Shown here piece by piece: positions 12,891 through 24,468 of a stretch of DNA of 64,000 nt. Under the pieces are notes generated by a model. It searched no databases. It was given only the letters and a program-made list of their open reading frames with translations, and was not told the origin of the DNA. Position numbers and translations under genes: made by a program. The first letter of the stretch is position 1, and every line of letters begins with the position of its first letter. This stretch comes from Impatiens glandulifera. Lineage: Eukaryota; Streptophyta; Magnoliopsida; Ericales; Balsaminaceae. The stretch is from NCBI RefSeq assembly GCF_907164915.1, contig NC_061867.1, positions 54,396,271 through 54,460,270 of the forward strand. Direction: 5' to 3'.

Positions 12891-15520
12891 ATTCACTCAA
12901 AAATAAAAATATACTTTTAATCATTATGTTAACTTTTAAAAATTAATTAAGAATATGTTTTTTATTATTATTTAATAATATAAATAAAAATTATAAATTG
13001 CATATTTTTTAAGTAATCTTACAACTAATAAAATGAGGAAACAAATAGCTCAAGATACTTTCTTTTCCATTATATCAATTTTTTTGAATTTAGTTCTTAC
13101 TAAAATTAAATTAATGTGAAAGACACACTTCTATAGAGTTGGGCTAGATTCCTAATATATATATATATATAAAAAGTAAACTATATAATATTCAACTTAT
13201 TTATAATTTATTTCTTTCTTTAATTTTATTCCCTACTCAACTTATAAAATGGACAAGGTAGTCCCTTGTTCATTTCGGTTTAGTTTTTTTTGAATAACTT
13301 TATATTAAGCCAATAAATTATTATAAATAAAACAGGTATATATATTTTTTTTCATGGTAATAATGCTATCACAATATTAATTTTTATGATAACACACATA
13401 TATTTATAAGTTTTTGCTTAAATAAAAAAGGCAATATGGAACTTATATCATAGGTTTACATCAATAATATAGTTCATGCAATAATTTTTTATGGTTTTAT
13501 GAAATTAACAATTTTTACTTAAAATTTTCATTTTGTAATTAAATACATTTACTAATAGATTGTGTTTAATATAAGATTGTTGCTACAAAGAAGCAAGCTC
13601 AATTACTCTTAATTCAATATTTATTTTTTTTAGGTTAGATTGTTCATTTTCAATGTTTTTTTATTCTAATATCTTTTTAATTATTTTAAAAAAAAATTAA
13701 TGATGAACTAGTCTAACATCCTATAGTGATGATTACTTATTTAATGCTATATTTTTTAGTCCATATCTATTTACCACCTTTACAAGTTAAATAACTTATT
13801 TGTTATTAGATTGTGTGGTTTTAGTTCTTATTTTAATTTAAAATCTATTTGGCAGGTTCAATTTATGCATTTTATTGTTTTTCTCAAAAAAGTAATAATG
13901 AGTCATCTAATGACATAACTTCTTATTCTTTTGGGTTTTTTTTCAAGTAGTAATCTTTCATATATAAAAGATGTTGTAATCTAGTGAGGTCATTTATATA
14001 TAAAATAAAGATTACTTACTAATTTCATTCAATTTATTTGATTGAATAGTATTCAACTTATTTGAGTCACTCAAAAATAATATGTTGGATTATTTAATTA
14101 TTTTATTCATTTAAATTAAATTATTCAAAATAAAATTATGGCTATAACTATTAACAAATTAAAGTGTCTTGTCCATTTCTTATGGTACATAAGAGAAAAA
14201 TACTAATTTAAATAATTTTGAATTTCTTTGACAATGAATTGAAAAAAAACATGAGTTTTACTAATTTAAATTTAAAATTATATTATTTGAGCTAGATTAA
14301 TATAGGGTTTTATGAGATTTTATTTAAAACCCAATATATTTTATTTAAAAATTTAACTTCATTTATCTCAATAAATATTTTATCCATAAAAAAACTAAAA
14401 TACCATTCATTTAATATCTTCAGTCTTTTATTTCATCTAATTTGTTTGATAAACCTATTTTATTTTATTTTATCAATCACATCACTCCTTTTATACATTA
14501 AAAAACAAAATATCAATCACTTAATATCTTCTCAAATATTTCAATTTTGTATATTCAAAAGATAAAACTGTCATCAATTTTAAAAAACTATTTTTAAAAA
14601 TTAAATGAGAATAGAATAATCAATAAACTAAAAAATTAAAATACAATAATTTTAGTAAATTGAAAATAAAATTACCTTAAGTTGAATAATTAAAATGAGG
14701 AGGGATAGAAGAAGTAATGACGTGATAATCACGTTATTGGTAATTGCTTATAAAAAGGAGTAAAAGTGTGAGAATTGAGATAATTTAAAAAAAAATTTAA
14801 CAATCATTTATTTAATTAAAATGTTTTTATTATTTTGAATTAAACCAATATAAATAAATAAAAACCTCAATTTAATATTCAAATATATTAAATCTCTAAT
14901 TTTTCACTCATCTTCTTTAAATGAAAAAAAAAATTGAGTTTGATTGATATTGGATTTTACCAAAAATTTACTAAAATTATGTTAATACTAAATAAAGAGA
15001 AAATTAATTTAAATATAAAATATGTTTAATTATAATTTTATTGCATTAACTTATTATACAAACAAATAGTTTAATATCAAACAAGCTCAAGTTAGATAAT
15101 AGAATAATAGTGAATAAACTTAAAAAAAAGAAGTCAAGTGATACAAGAATTTTAGCCCAAACCCAAATAAATCTATAATAATAAAAATTAAAAAAAAAAT
15201 CTAATTTTGAATAATTAAAATGTTTTTATTATTTTGAATTAAACCAATAATTTCAAAATAAATAAATAAATAAAAAAAAACTAAATCTCTTGTTTCTCAC
15301 TCCTCCTCCTCTCTTCTTTAAATGAATGCAACCTCTCCCACTCCTCTTGTTTCATTGGTAACAGTAACCACTAGCCTCGTTTGCAGGCGCCGTTCTCTCT
15401 TCTCTTCTCTTCTGCAACCAAAAATTAAAACTCTTTTCTTCCTTCCCTTCCTTGAAATGACAATTCACTTCTGAAATCCTTCAAACCCCATATTCATAAT
15501 TCACCAAACAAACAAACAAA
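12891..15520. other. Intergenic region upstream of the PLATZ gene
   Basis: No gene is supported. A segment at about 14818-14935 is a degenerate direct copy of 15219-15325 immediately upstream of the PLATZ gene. The shared run reads AATGTTTTTATTATTTTGAA and continues to CTTCTTTAAATGAA. The rest is AT-rich, with (TA)n at 13159-13171. Confidence 0.55.
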
Positions 15521-16677
15521 ATGGTTTGAGAACCCTTCAATCTTCAATCTTCTTCATTTACTATTACTTACCATTTCCTTCCATGTAATGATGATGAAAT
15601 TTGACTAATTTTGATTGTTTCACCAGGTGGGTTTCTCCTCCTCCTCCTCCGCCGGTCATCTTCCTCCGTGGCTTCAATCCTTACTAGTCGAGAAATTCTT
15701 TAACGCTTGTTTAATTCATCAAGATTTCAAAAAAAATGAAAAAAATATCTTTTGTTTAGACTGCTGTGAAGGAATTTGTCCTCATTGTTTATCTCTTCAT
15801 CGTTCTCATCGTCTCTTACAGGTAGGTATCTTTACTTTACTGTTTTCTTCATCATCTAATTTGTCTTAAAACTTATGTTAATTCCGTTTTGTTAGATTCG
15901 AAGATATGTTTATCATGACGTTTTACGGCTTGGAGATGCTGACAAATTGATGGATTGTGGGTTTGTTCAGGTTGGAAAAATCATTTTAATCAATCGTTTT
16001 ATGTATTTCTCATTTGTGATTTCTGATTTGTTCTTGATTTTGTATTTGTTTTAGTCTTATACAACAAACAGTGCAAAAGTTGTGTTTTTGAAACAGAGGC
16101 CACAGTCTAGGCCTTGCCGGAGCTCCGGCAATATATGTGTTACCTGTGATAGAGCTTTACAAGAACCGTATTGTTTTTGTTCAATTTCATGCAAGGTGGG
16201 TTTTGATTCTGGGTTTTGATTCTGGGTTTTGATTTTGATAATTGAAACAAAACCCATGTTCTGAATTTCTGATTTGATTTTGATTTTGGTTTTGGTTTTT
16301 GTCAGCTGAATCATATAATAAGAACATCTGGGAATTTGTCAAAGTATATTGTGGAATCGAATTGTATTAATCTGCCAGACCCAGGTCTTGAAGAAGGACA
16401 GTTTACGCCGGAGTCGGTTATTGAGCTCGTCGGAGTGATGAGAACTTCATCTGGGTCTAGTGGAGGAAGTGGCGGCTTCGCCGCTTTTACTGGCGAATGT
16501 ACGGCGGGGACGGGGGAGGTTGTTAGGAAGAAGAGAAGTAGTATTAATGGGTTTAGGTCGTCGTCGGCGGCGGAGGTGGATTGTCGGGAAATGATGTGTT
16601 CGTCGGAGATGGAGATTCCGGTGGAAATTAATAACAGTCGCCGGAAAAGCACACCTCATAGGGCTCCACTTTATTGA
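15521..16677 (+). CDS. PLATZ zinc-dependent transcription factor
   Basis: PLATZ proteins are plant nuclear zinc-binding proteins that bind A/T-rich DNA and often repress transcription or affect growth and senescence. Proposed exons: 15521-15523, 15627-15821, 15896-15970, 16055-16195, 16306-16677, encoding 261 aa. The first finger reads C-x2-H-x11-C-x2-C-x4-C-x2-C-x3-H-x2-H in about residues 28-62 (CLIH, CLDC, CPHC, HRSH). The second reads C-x2-C-x10-C-x3-C (CVTC...CSISC) at the end of exon 4. The C-terminal 120 residues are Ser/Gly-rich and poorly conserved. FCLDCCEGICPHC and YVYHDVLRL resemble the ORE15-type subgroup, which I recall only in outline. The unusual point is exon 1: only ATG precedes a GT donor. 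Without that splice no in-frame ATG precedes the domain. Confidence 0.88.
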
Positions 16678-18661
16678 ATTGTGTACGGATAGAGAAAGGT
16701 GGAGGAGGGAGGGAGGGAGGATGGATTTTGTTGTTTGGATTTTGATTGGTAATTTGTTGAATTGTTAAAGGTCATTTTGGGGATTTCTTATGATCTTAAT
16801 CCAACCTCCCAATTTTGTAAAGCAATCCCTATAGCCTCCTTTCTCTTTTTTTCATTTTTTTATATGAAGAATTATTTATCAATTTATCATTAATTTCTTA
16901 TGATTTTAAATACAAGTGTTTTGAATGAAAAAGATTAAGATCTCATATAAATTAAACATTTGATAATAATTGAATATATATATAATTTAGAATGTTATTT
17001 CATATAAATTCATATTCAAATAAAATAAATATATAATTTTGATACAACAATTTTATTTATTTATAGATAAAAAAATGATTTTTTTTAACAAAAAGAATAT
17101 TGAAAAGGTATTGTAAGATAAGGAATAAATAGTTTTCCACAATACATCAAAAAAGGCTCTTTGTTTTTGGTACAAAAGCATTAAAGCATATTTTTCCATC
17201 TTTTTTTCAAAGTGACATGTTAGTAAAATTATATATATATATATATATATATTTAATGAAATAAAACATTTTTTCATTTTATTTTTTAAGGATGAATTCC
17301 ACTCAACAAAGTTATAATCGAAATTAAAATCGTTGATATATTACTACTGACTACACTATTGAAATCTTGAATATTTGAGTGGTTTATTATATTACAATAT
17401 TTTTAATAAAATCGAATTTAAGATATCTTAATACACATAATAAATGATATTTCTTTTATCAAGATTTATTTTATAGGACGGCTAATAGACTAGCACTAAT
17501 CATAACTTTATTAAAATGATAGTGTTTTTTAGTGAGAATTAAACTAAATCTTTAATATGGTTACATGTTCACGATGATTAAGAAATAAAAATGAACCTTT
17601 GTTAGTCCAATTGAGTATTTAAGTTTTATATTAAATTAAATATGAATAAGATATTTTAAAATTTAGGATAAAATAAAGTCAAAGTATGGACAAGAGAATG
17701 AATGTGATAACTTTAACCCATCTGTCTTTTCACCTAAAAATTAAATTTATTTGGGTGGAAATTAGCTTCACTTTTTTTATTCATTCCATTTTAGATAATA
17801 AATTTCTTGGTTACATCCACCCACTTTATGTGTACATGGTTGTGGTACGTGCAAGGGGTATGGTTCAATGTTGTACTATGAGGACTAAGGATTGTATTGT
17901 CATTTCTATTAATATATTTTAATTTCATTCATATAAACATATTCTTATTAAAAATTATATTCAAAAAGATAAACAATAAATATAATCCAAGTGATAAAGA
18001 GTTTAGCTTAAACTTAAGAGATTAAAGATCCCAAATTCAATTTCACTAAAAGAAAAATTGTTAAAACTCAATATCTGTTTATGTCTAGACGAAGTCTTAA
18101 CTCGACCATTTTTTAGAAAAAAAATCCATTGAAAGTTTTATTAATAAAATTACAAAACAATTAACTATACCCGATAAAAAAAATCATGAATTAATTACAA
18201 TGATTGGATTTTATTATGAACATGTCTAATTGTATACAAGATTATTCAATAAAAAGATAAGAATGTTATTTAACTCTATTATTCTCTATAAACTTTTTTT
18301 TTTTTCTTTCAAAAAATTAAACCTATAATTGAAAGAGGCATCATTACTTTATTAATAAATCTTCTCATATTACATTCATTTAATATTATAAATCTTGAGG
18401 TAAGAGTTGCTGATTCGATTTTTACTCATAATGCTTTAAATTAAAACACTTATGATCAATTAGTCCACCTAATAAGAATTATCAAAATGAAAATGAACTT
18501 TGAGTCTTTTCTTTGAGATCTTCTTGGATGAGGTTCTTATTCTTGCAAGATTGCCTTCCTTTTCTGAGAGTTTTCACCCAACGACACACTCAAAATATGT
18601 AACTGGAGGTCGCAATAGCAAGAGCACAAGAAAAGCAAACAAAAGTACTTTCGGCCCTATC
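16678..18661. other. Intergenic region, no gene seen
   Basis: The PLATZ 3' region comes first and includes a GGGA-rich stretch near 16705-16720. After that there is AT-rich DNA with a (TA)n tract at 17229-17250. Open frames here are low-complexity and unsupported. Confidence 0.5.
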
Positions 18662-19040
18662 ACAGTAAATGCAGGGCAAAACGATTCTTTATCTGACAGA
18701 TTATCCCATTGTCAACGATCTTTTATGCCATCGATAACTGAAAACCAATGGATGATGGTCAAAAAGATTTGTCTCTGGTCTACTTTATTTCCCCCTTTTC
18801 TTTCTCCCTTGGATCGTTGAAGGAAAAAACCTCACACATCGCGTCTCTCCGATCCTCTCCATCTGGTCGAGCGTCTTGGAGATCTTTGAAAAAATTTAAA
18901 TAAAAAAAGACTCATTCTAGCGTCCTATATTATTTAGCCACCAAACAAGACCTAGATTTGAATTTAGATCTGGGTTTGAACAAAAATAAAATAATATTTA
19001 TTTGAAAACATTTTTTTTAAATTATTAAGTTTTAATATTG
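18662..19040. repeat. Direct duplication, copy 1
   Basis: About 380 bp nearly identical to 19108-19497, running from ACAGTAAATGCA to AAGTTTTAATATTG. It includes a relatively GC-rich core with ATGCCATCGATAACTGAAAA and CTCCATCTGGTCGAGCGTCT. The family is not recognised. The sequence between copies is 67 bp of AT-rich DNA. The copies differ by scattered substitutions, so the duplication is not very recent. Confidence 0.9.
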
Positions 19041-19107
19041 ATAATTTAAATGCAGTAAATGCATTAAATTATCATGTTTTACTGTAATATTATAATAAAA
19101 TAATATT

Positions 19108-19497
19108 ACAGTAAATGCAAGGCAAAACGCCTCTTTATCTGGACGGATTATCCCCTTGTCAACGATCTTTTATGCCATCGATAACTGAAAACCAATGGAT
19201 GATGGTCAAAAAGATTCGTCTCTGGTTTACTTTATTTCCCCATTTTCTTTCACCCTCGGATCGCTGAAGGAAAAAACCCTCACACATCGCGTCTCTCCGA
19301 TCCTCTCCATCTGGTCGAGCGTCTTTAAGATCTATGAAGAAAAAAGTAAAATAAAAAAAAAGACTCATTCTAGCGTCCTATATTATTTAGCCACCAAACA
19401 AGACCTAGATCTGAATTTAGATCTGGGTTTGAACAAAAATAAAATAATATTTATTTGAAAATATATATTTTTTTAAAATTATCAAGTTTTAATATTG
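19108..19497. repeat. Direct duplication, copy 2
   Basis: The second copy of the repeat at 18662-19040. Frames across it on either strand are not conserved between the copies, which argues against a protein-coding role. Confidence 0.9.
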
Positions 19498-21951
19498 TTT
19501 TAAATGAAATAGTATTCTGAAATATATCTTAATTATATATATATATATATATTAAAAATAATAACTTTTTTTATATATAAAATCAGATTCACTCCAAATT
19601 GAAATTAATATTTTCAAACAATTTAAGTCAATTTATATTTTTACTAGATATGAAAGTTTCAAACTAAAGGAAGATATTGTACACAATTTAGATGGAACAT
19701 TTGTGTCATATTTAAAGTAGAGCATTTAAGTTTTGTTGGATATATGTTGTAGGATAGCACATTTAATTAGTTTGTTGGATTTTGGTGGGTTGGAATCAAA
19801 CCACTCAAAAGAGAAAGAAAGAGACAAATGCATTTGCACCATATATATCATACATTGATAAAGATTGGATAAAATTTATAAGCCCCCACATGTTCCCTCT
19901 TTAGGGTAAATGGGTTTCCATTGACTCCTCATTAGGGTACCCTCCCTTTCTTTGTCTCTAGCGGATAGAAATATTGATTTTTATTTTTTTTTTAATTTTT
20001 TCTTTGGACAGTCCTCAGGGTGGGGGTCAGGTAATTCAGTGGCTGATCAATTGCATGTTTGTCTTATTTCAGGCCTGTAATGGAAGAGATAAGGGACAGT
20101 GTCCTTGAACTTCCATTTCTAATATCATTTAAAACTAACCAAAAGCCCCATTTCATTCCAATGGTGGTGCCATTAATCATACATTCATTATCATTCATAA
20201 TCATGCATGAGTTGCTAGCTAGCTATATATGGTTTAATGTTTACTTTTGAATGTTGTTAACTAAGAACTCGAGTGAATGATGTCGAAAATCAGACAGGAA
20301 TTGTGGTCCAACCAAATTTAATGTTATGCAATATCTTGCTTTGTAAGAAATACTAATTCTTTAAAATTTGACAATGACGGGATGGTCCAACTTAATTTCA
20401 TTATTTCAAATATTGGCAAAGGTCATATATCTCATTGAAAACTATATATAACAATATAATAATACAAGTAATGATATGTGATATAATAAAAAAAACTTCT
20501 AGATTTGAAAAGTTGTTGTCAACTAGCACAATTTATTAGATAATCCACTAAAATAGTTCAAATAAAAAAAAGTATTGTCTAAGAGATGATATATCACATT
20601 TTCGATTTCAATTAAAAACGTCTGAATTTAAGTGGAGTTATTACATCGAAGAATGATGCTTATACTTTCTAAATTTGGTGCATCGTTATAAGATTCTCGA
20701 GTTAAATATTTTTCTCAATCTTTTCAAGCATTTTCACGATATTATTATTGAATTTTCCATCATCGTGTTTTTTAAACAGTATTATATTGTTTGTCTTTGT
20801 CAATAGTTTTTCTTCTATATGCATGTAGTTAATCAACTCATGATCGAACTTCTTTCTTTCAGAAGTGTTTGAAAGACCTTTTTTTTCTCATCATTTCCAC
20901 CTTATCTTGTAGATTATGAAAGGTGGAAATTTATTATAAAAAACAAAAAGCTCAAATAGATTATAAATCAACTCAGCAACAATAAGTTACACACATTAAA
21001 CACTATAAATAAACATAATAAAACAAATTTGAAAGAAATGTTTTGTTCCTTGTATAAATTTGTGTGAATAGACCATATTTGTCCAATATTAAAATTTATG
21101 AGTCAAATTGAATATTGTCTAAAAGATGCAGGACTAATTTGTATTTAAAATTCAAGTTTGGGCTAAAACTGAACATTTTTCAAAACTATACTACCATTGA
21201 AAATTGTACAAATAAAAATATATATAGCTAGTCATCGATTTTTCTTCTAATATAAGACTAATTTAATAATTAAATTAAATATTTGAAAAGTTGGCCATTT
21301 TGCACCTTTTTTCTTTCTTATATTAGTGTAACCATATCAATTTTTGTTCTTATCCAAATAATCTTTGTTAGAGCTTAAAATAAGAACTCATGACAACAAT
21401 TAAATAATAATAGGGTGTTTAAAAATTAATAAAAATTGATCTCCTAATTTTTCTAATAACTAGAGCTTGAGTAGTTTTCATTTTTCAATATAAAAGTTAA
21501 AGTTAATGATCAAAATGGTATTTGAGGTTAAAGTTGAATCGTTTTCAATGATACGTGTATTTTAAATATGTAATATAAGACTTGAACTATCATAATTTTT
21601 TTTTTCATTTTAAGGCTTTCTTTCAAATAATTAAATCCCAATGAAATGGGGGTATATTAAGGTAGGCATGTATATTAACGAATTATTTTTCATTTTCTTA
21701 ACTAATCTACTACATTTGAAAAAAATACAAAACAATTCTCACTTTTCTTCTGTTAATCTCAAAAACCACACATTCATTAATGTAATTTAAAGATATTAGA
21801 TAATTTGGAACATCATATTTAAAAAAAACATTCAATAAACAACACAGAATGTCAAAAAACTATACACAAAATTATATCGTTTCAAAATTTTGTGAAAAAA
21901 ATACTAATTTGTATTTTTTTTAAATTCTTTTTTAGATCAAACATTCTTTTA
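19498..21951. other. Intergenic region
   Basis: No gene is supported. A less AT-rich island at about 19880-20110 (for example CCTCAGGGTGGGGGTCAGG) stands out, but I could not match it to any RNA or protein family. The rest is AT-rich. Confidence 0.45.
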
Positions 21952-24468
21952 CACTAAAAAAATGCCTAACTAGGGTTGAATAATTTTTTGACATTTAGTC
22001 AGCGTCAGAAATATGTGACGACAATCGCGACGGTTTAATCTACGAAAAATATGAGCAGTCACAAATATTAATAAATGAAAAAAACTTCTCGCAATAAATA
22101 AAGATATTTACTTATGATTAATAATCGTCGCTAAATTAAAAGATAGATTTCCATAGGAATATCCGTCAATTAATTTATACTATATTTTGGATAAAATTTA
22201 CGACGAAAAATTTTTAGTGTTGAAGTTTTTTTAGTTAGTCAAAAAAATCCAAAGAAAATATTTGGAGGAAAAATCAAAAAAGATTTTCAACGTTACGTTC
22301 AACTTTATTTTCTACATTCGTTTTCGTCATAAATTTCATCACAAATGACAAACATTTATAATATCACTAGGGCTAGAAGGAACGACATAATGAAGGTGGC
22401 CTCCTACGCCGTAATCGAGCAATGCATCTCCGATTTTTTACAGATTATTTGATGTTCGGATATTTATTTTTGAATTCAATAATTTTTACGACTAGAGACA
22501 TTCAAATTGATGATCATCATACAAATGAAGATGTCGCGCTTGGGTCAATATACTTTATGTTAACAGTGTGATGTTTAAAATCCATTTTAAGACTTTGGAA
22601 ATTGACAATTGATTTTGCTTTGTTTAATTTTCTTCATGTAGACTTTACTTTTGGTGATAGAAAATGGATTAACATGTTTGGTGATTTCTCAGCTCCACTT
22701 GACGAAACATTGATACATTTTGCCTTGGTAGGTCTTCATCTATCTTTGAAGTTTCTTTATTGCAATCATGATTTGTAGATATAGATATATGCTTAATTAA
22801 TATTAAATGATGTTCTTGAAGAAGCAATTTTATATTGATCCAGAAAAAGAAAAGGAAGAGTAGAAGATCAGTTTAGGGTTTAGGGTTAGTTTGTTGTGTT
22901 TAGCTTCCTTTCTTTTGTTTGTTCGATCTTATGTACTTTTCTGGTTTTATTGCTCATGATTAGAATTATGGTTGAATTTTGTGATAGCCAGCATTGTTTT
23001 CAATTTCCGTTGGTTGATTTCTTGCTTAGACAAATTTATTTAGGCTCTTTTTGACACTCTAACTTAGAAAAAGATTTCAAGTTCTTAATTTTCTATTGTT
23101 TATTTACGTCCATTGAATATTTATTGTATACTAAAATCTATGTTTATTTTGTTGCGGATTGGATAAAAATTCACTCTTATTAGCACAAAAAAAAATGTGT
23201 CCACAAAAGGGTGAAACACATACATTCGCAAAAACACTTAACCATTTAACTAGGCGCATAACGAACTTATCGTCTGACAAACTCATACCCAGGATCTCTC
23301 AAGGAGGCTGGGGATATCCACTTTTTGTTGATGCTAGACTAGAAGAGAGGACAAAAAAAAACAATATATTGATCTTGCTTATGAGGTTATTACAATTAGG
23401 GGTAAGCAAGTGATGGGTTAATACAAACTCAAATTAAGTAGTTTGGATTTTAAGACAATTTGGGTTGGGTCAATTGGGGTTATCCAAATTGCCCCTTTTT
23501 TTTGTTTTGTTCTTGTTGTTAGGTTTAGAGAAGGTTACCTAAACAAACTTTAACTAATTTATTGTACTGAAAAAGTATTTTGTTGGATTCATGCCATGCC
23601 AGGTTACCTAGTTAATTATTGTTTTTAACCGGAAGAAAGTCAAGTTGAGTCATTTCAGGTTGGTTCAATTCAGGTGACTAAAACAAAATTTGTCTCTTCA
23701 GTTGAGACTTTACACTTCAGAGTCATCCTGACCACTAAACAGGTAAGATTGATTGAAAAACCTAATTATTAATTGTTTTTTTATTATGTCAAATTAAGAA
23801 GCTTTAGCCTTCAAACTTTTTAATTTGACAAAGAAGAAAGTTTTTTTGAAAAGAAGTTTCACAAAATGTGAAGAATTAGTTCAAATTGAATCGAATTTTG
23901 CCTAATTGATCAAATATCTCATATTCGTTCGATGTTAAATTGTATTTTCATGATTTCATATATGGGCAAAATTGGTATTAGAATTGATAAGGTCTTTTTA
24001 TATTTCTCTTAGTAGAATATTGACATTTATATATTATAGTATAATCTAAAAACAGTAAATTAAAAAAAAGAAATGTATGGATTTTTTTTTTTCTTATTTG
24101 AAATATTATCAATAATACAAGGAAAGTAGATTTTATAGAATTTATTTAATTTTTTCTGTTTGATCTATGGTCAATTTCATTAATTTTTTTTAAGGATAGT
24201 GAGACTATAAGATTTGACAACCATCTATCCCCTTTGAAGCAATAATTTTGGTTCTATTATAGGGATTTTAAAGTCCTTATATTTGGATATTTACCTGAAG
24301 TTATCATTTTGAATTCGTTGATGAATAATCTTTAGTTGTTATTAGAATAATACATGTATGTTCATAATTATTTTTGATTTATTTGTACTAATTGTTAAAA
24401 TTTTCTTAAGAATCCAAGGTAATTTCAATTAATTTTTTGGGCAATTACAATTTTGTCAGAAAAATATG

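Noticed and set aside
16311..16652. Minus-strand ORFs opposite PLATZ exon 5
   Set aside because: Shadows of a GC-richer coding exon. The plus strand carries the conserved PLATZ pattern and splice sites.
22872..22888. Interstitial telomere-like TTTAGGG repeats
   Set aside because: Only about two and a half units; too short to indicate a telomeric remnant.
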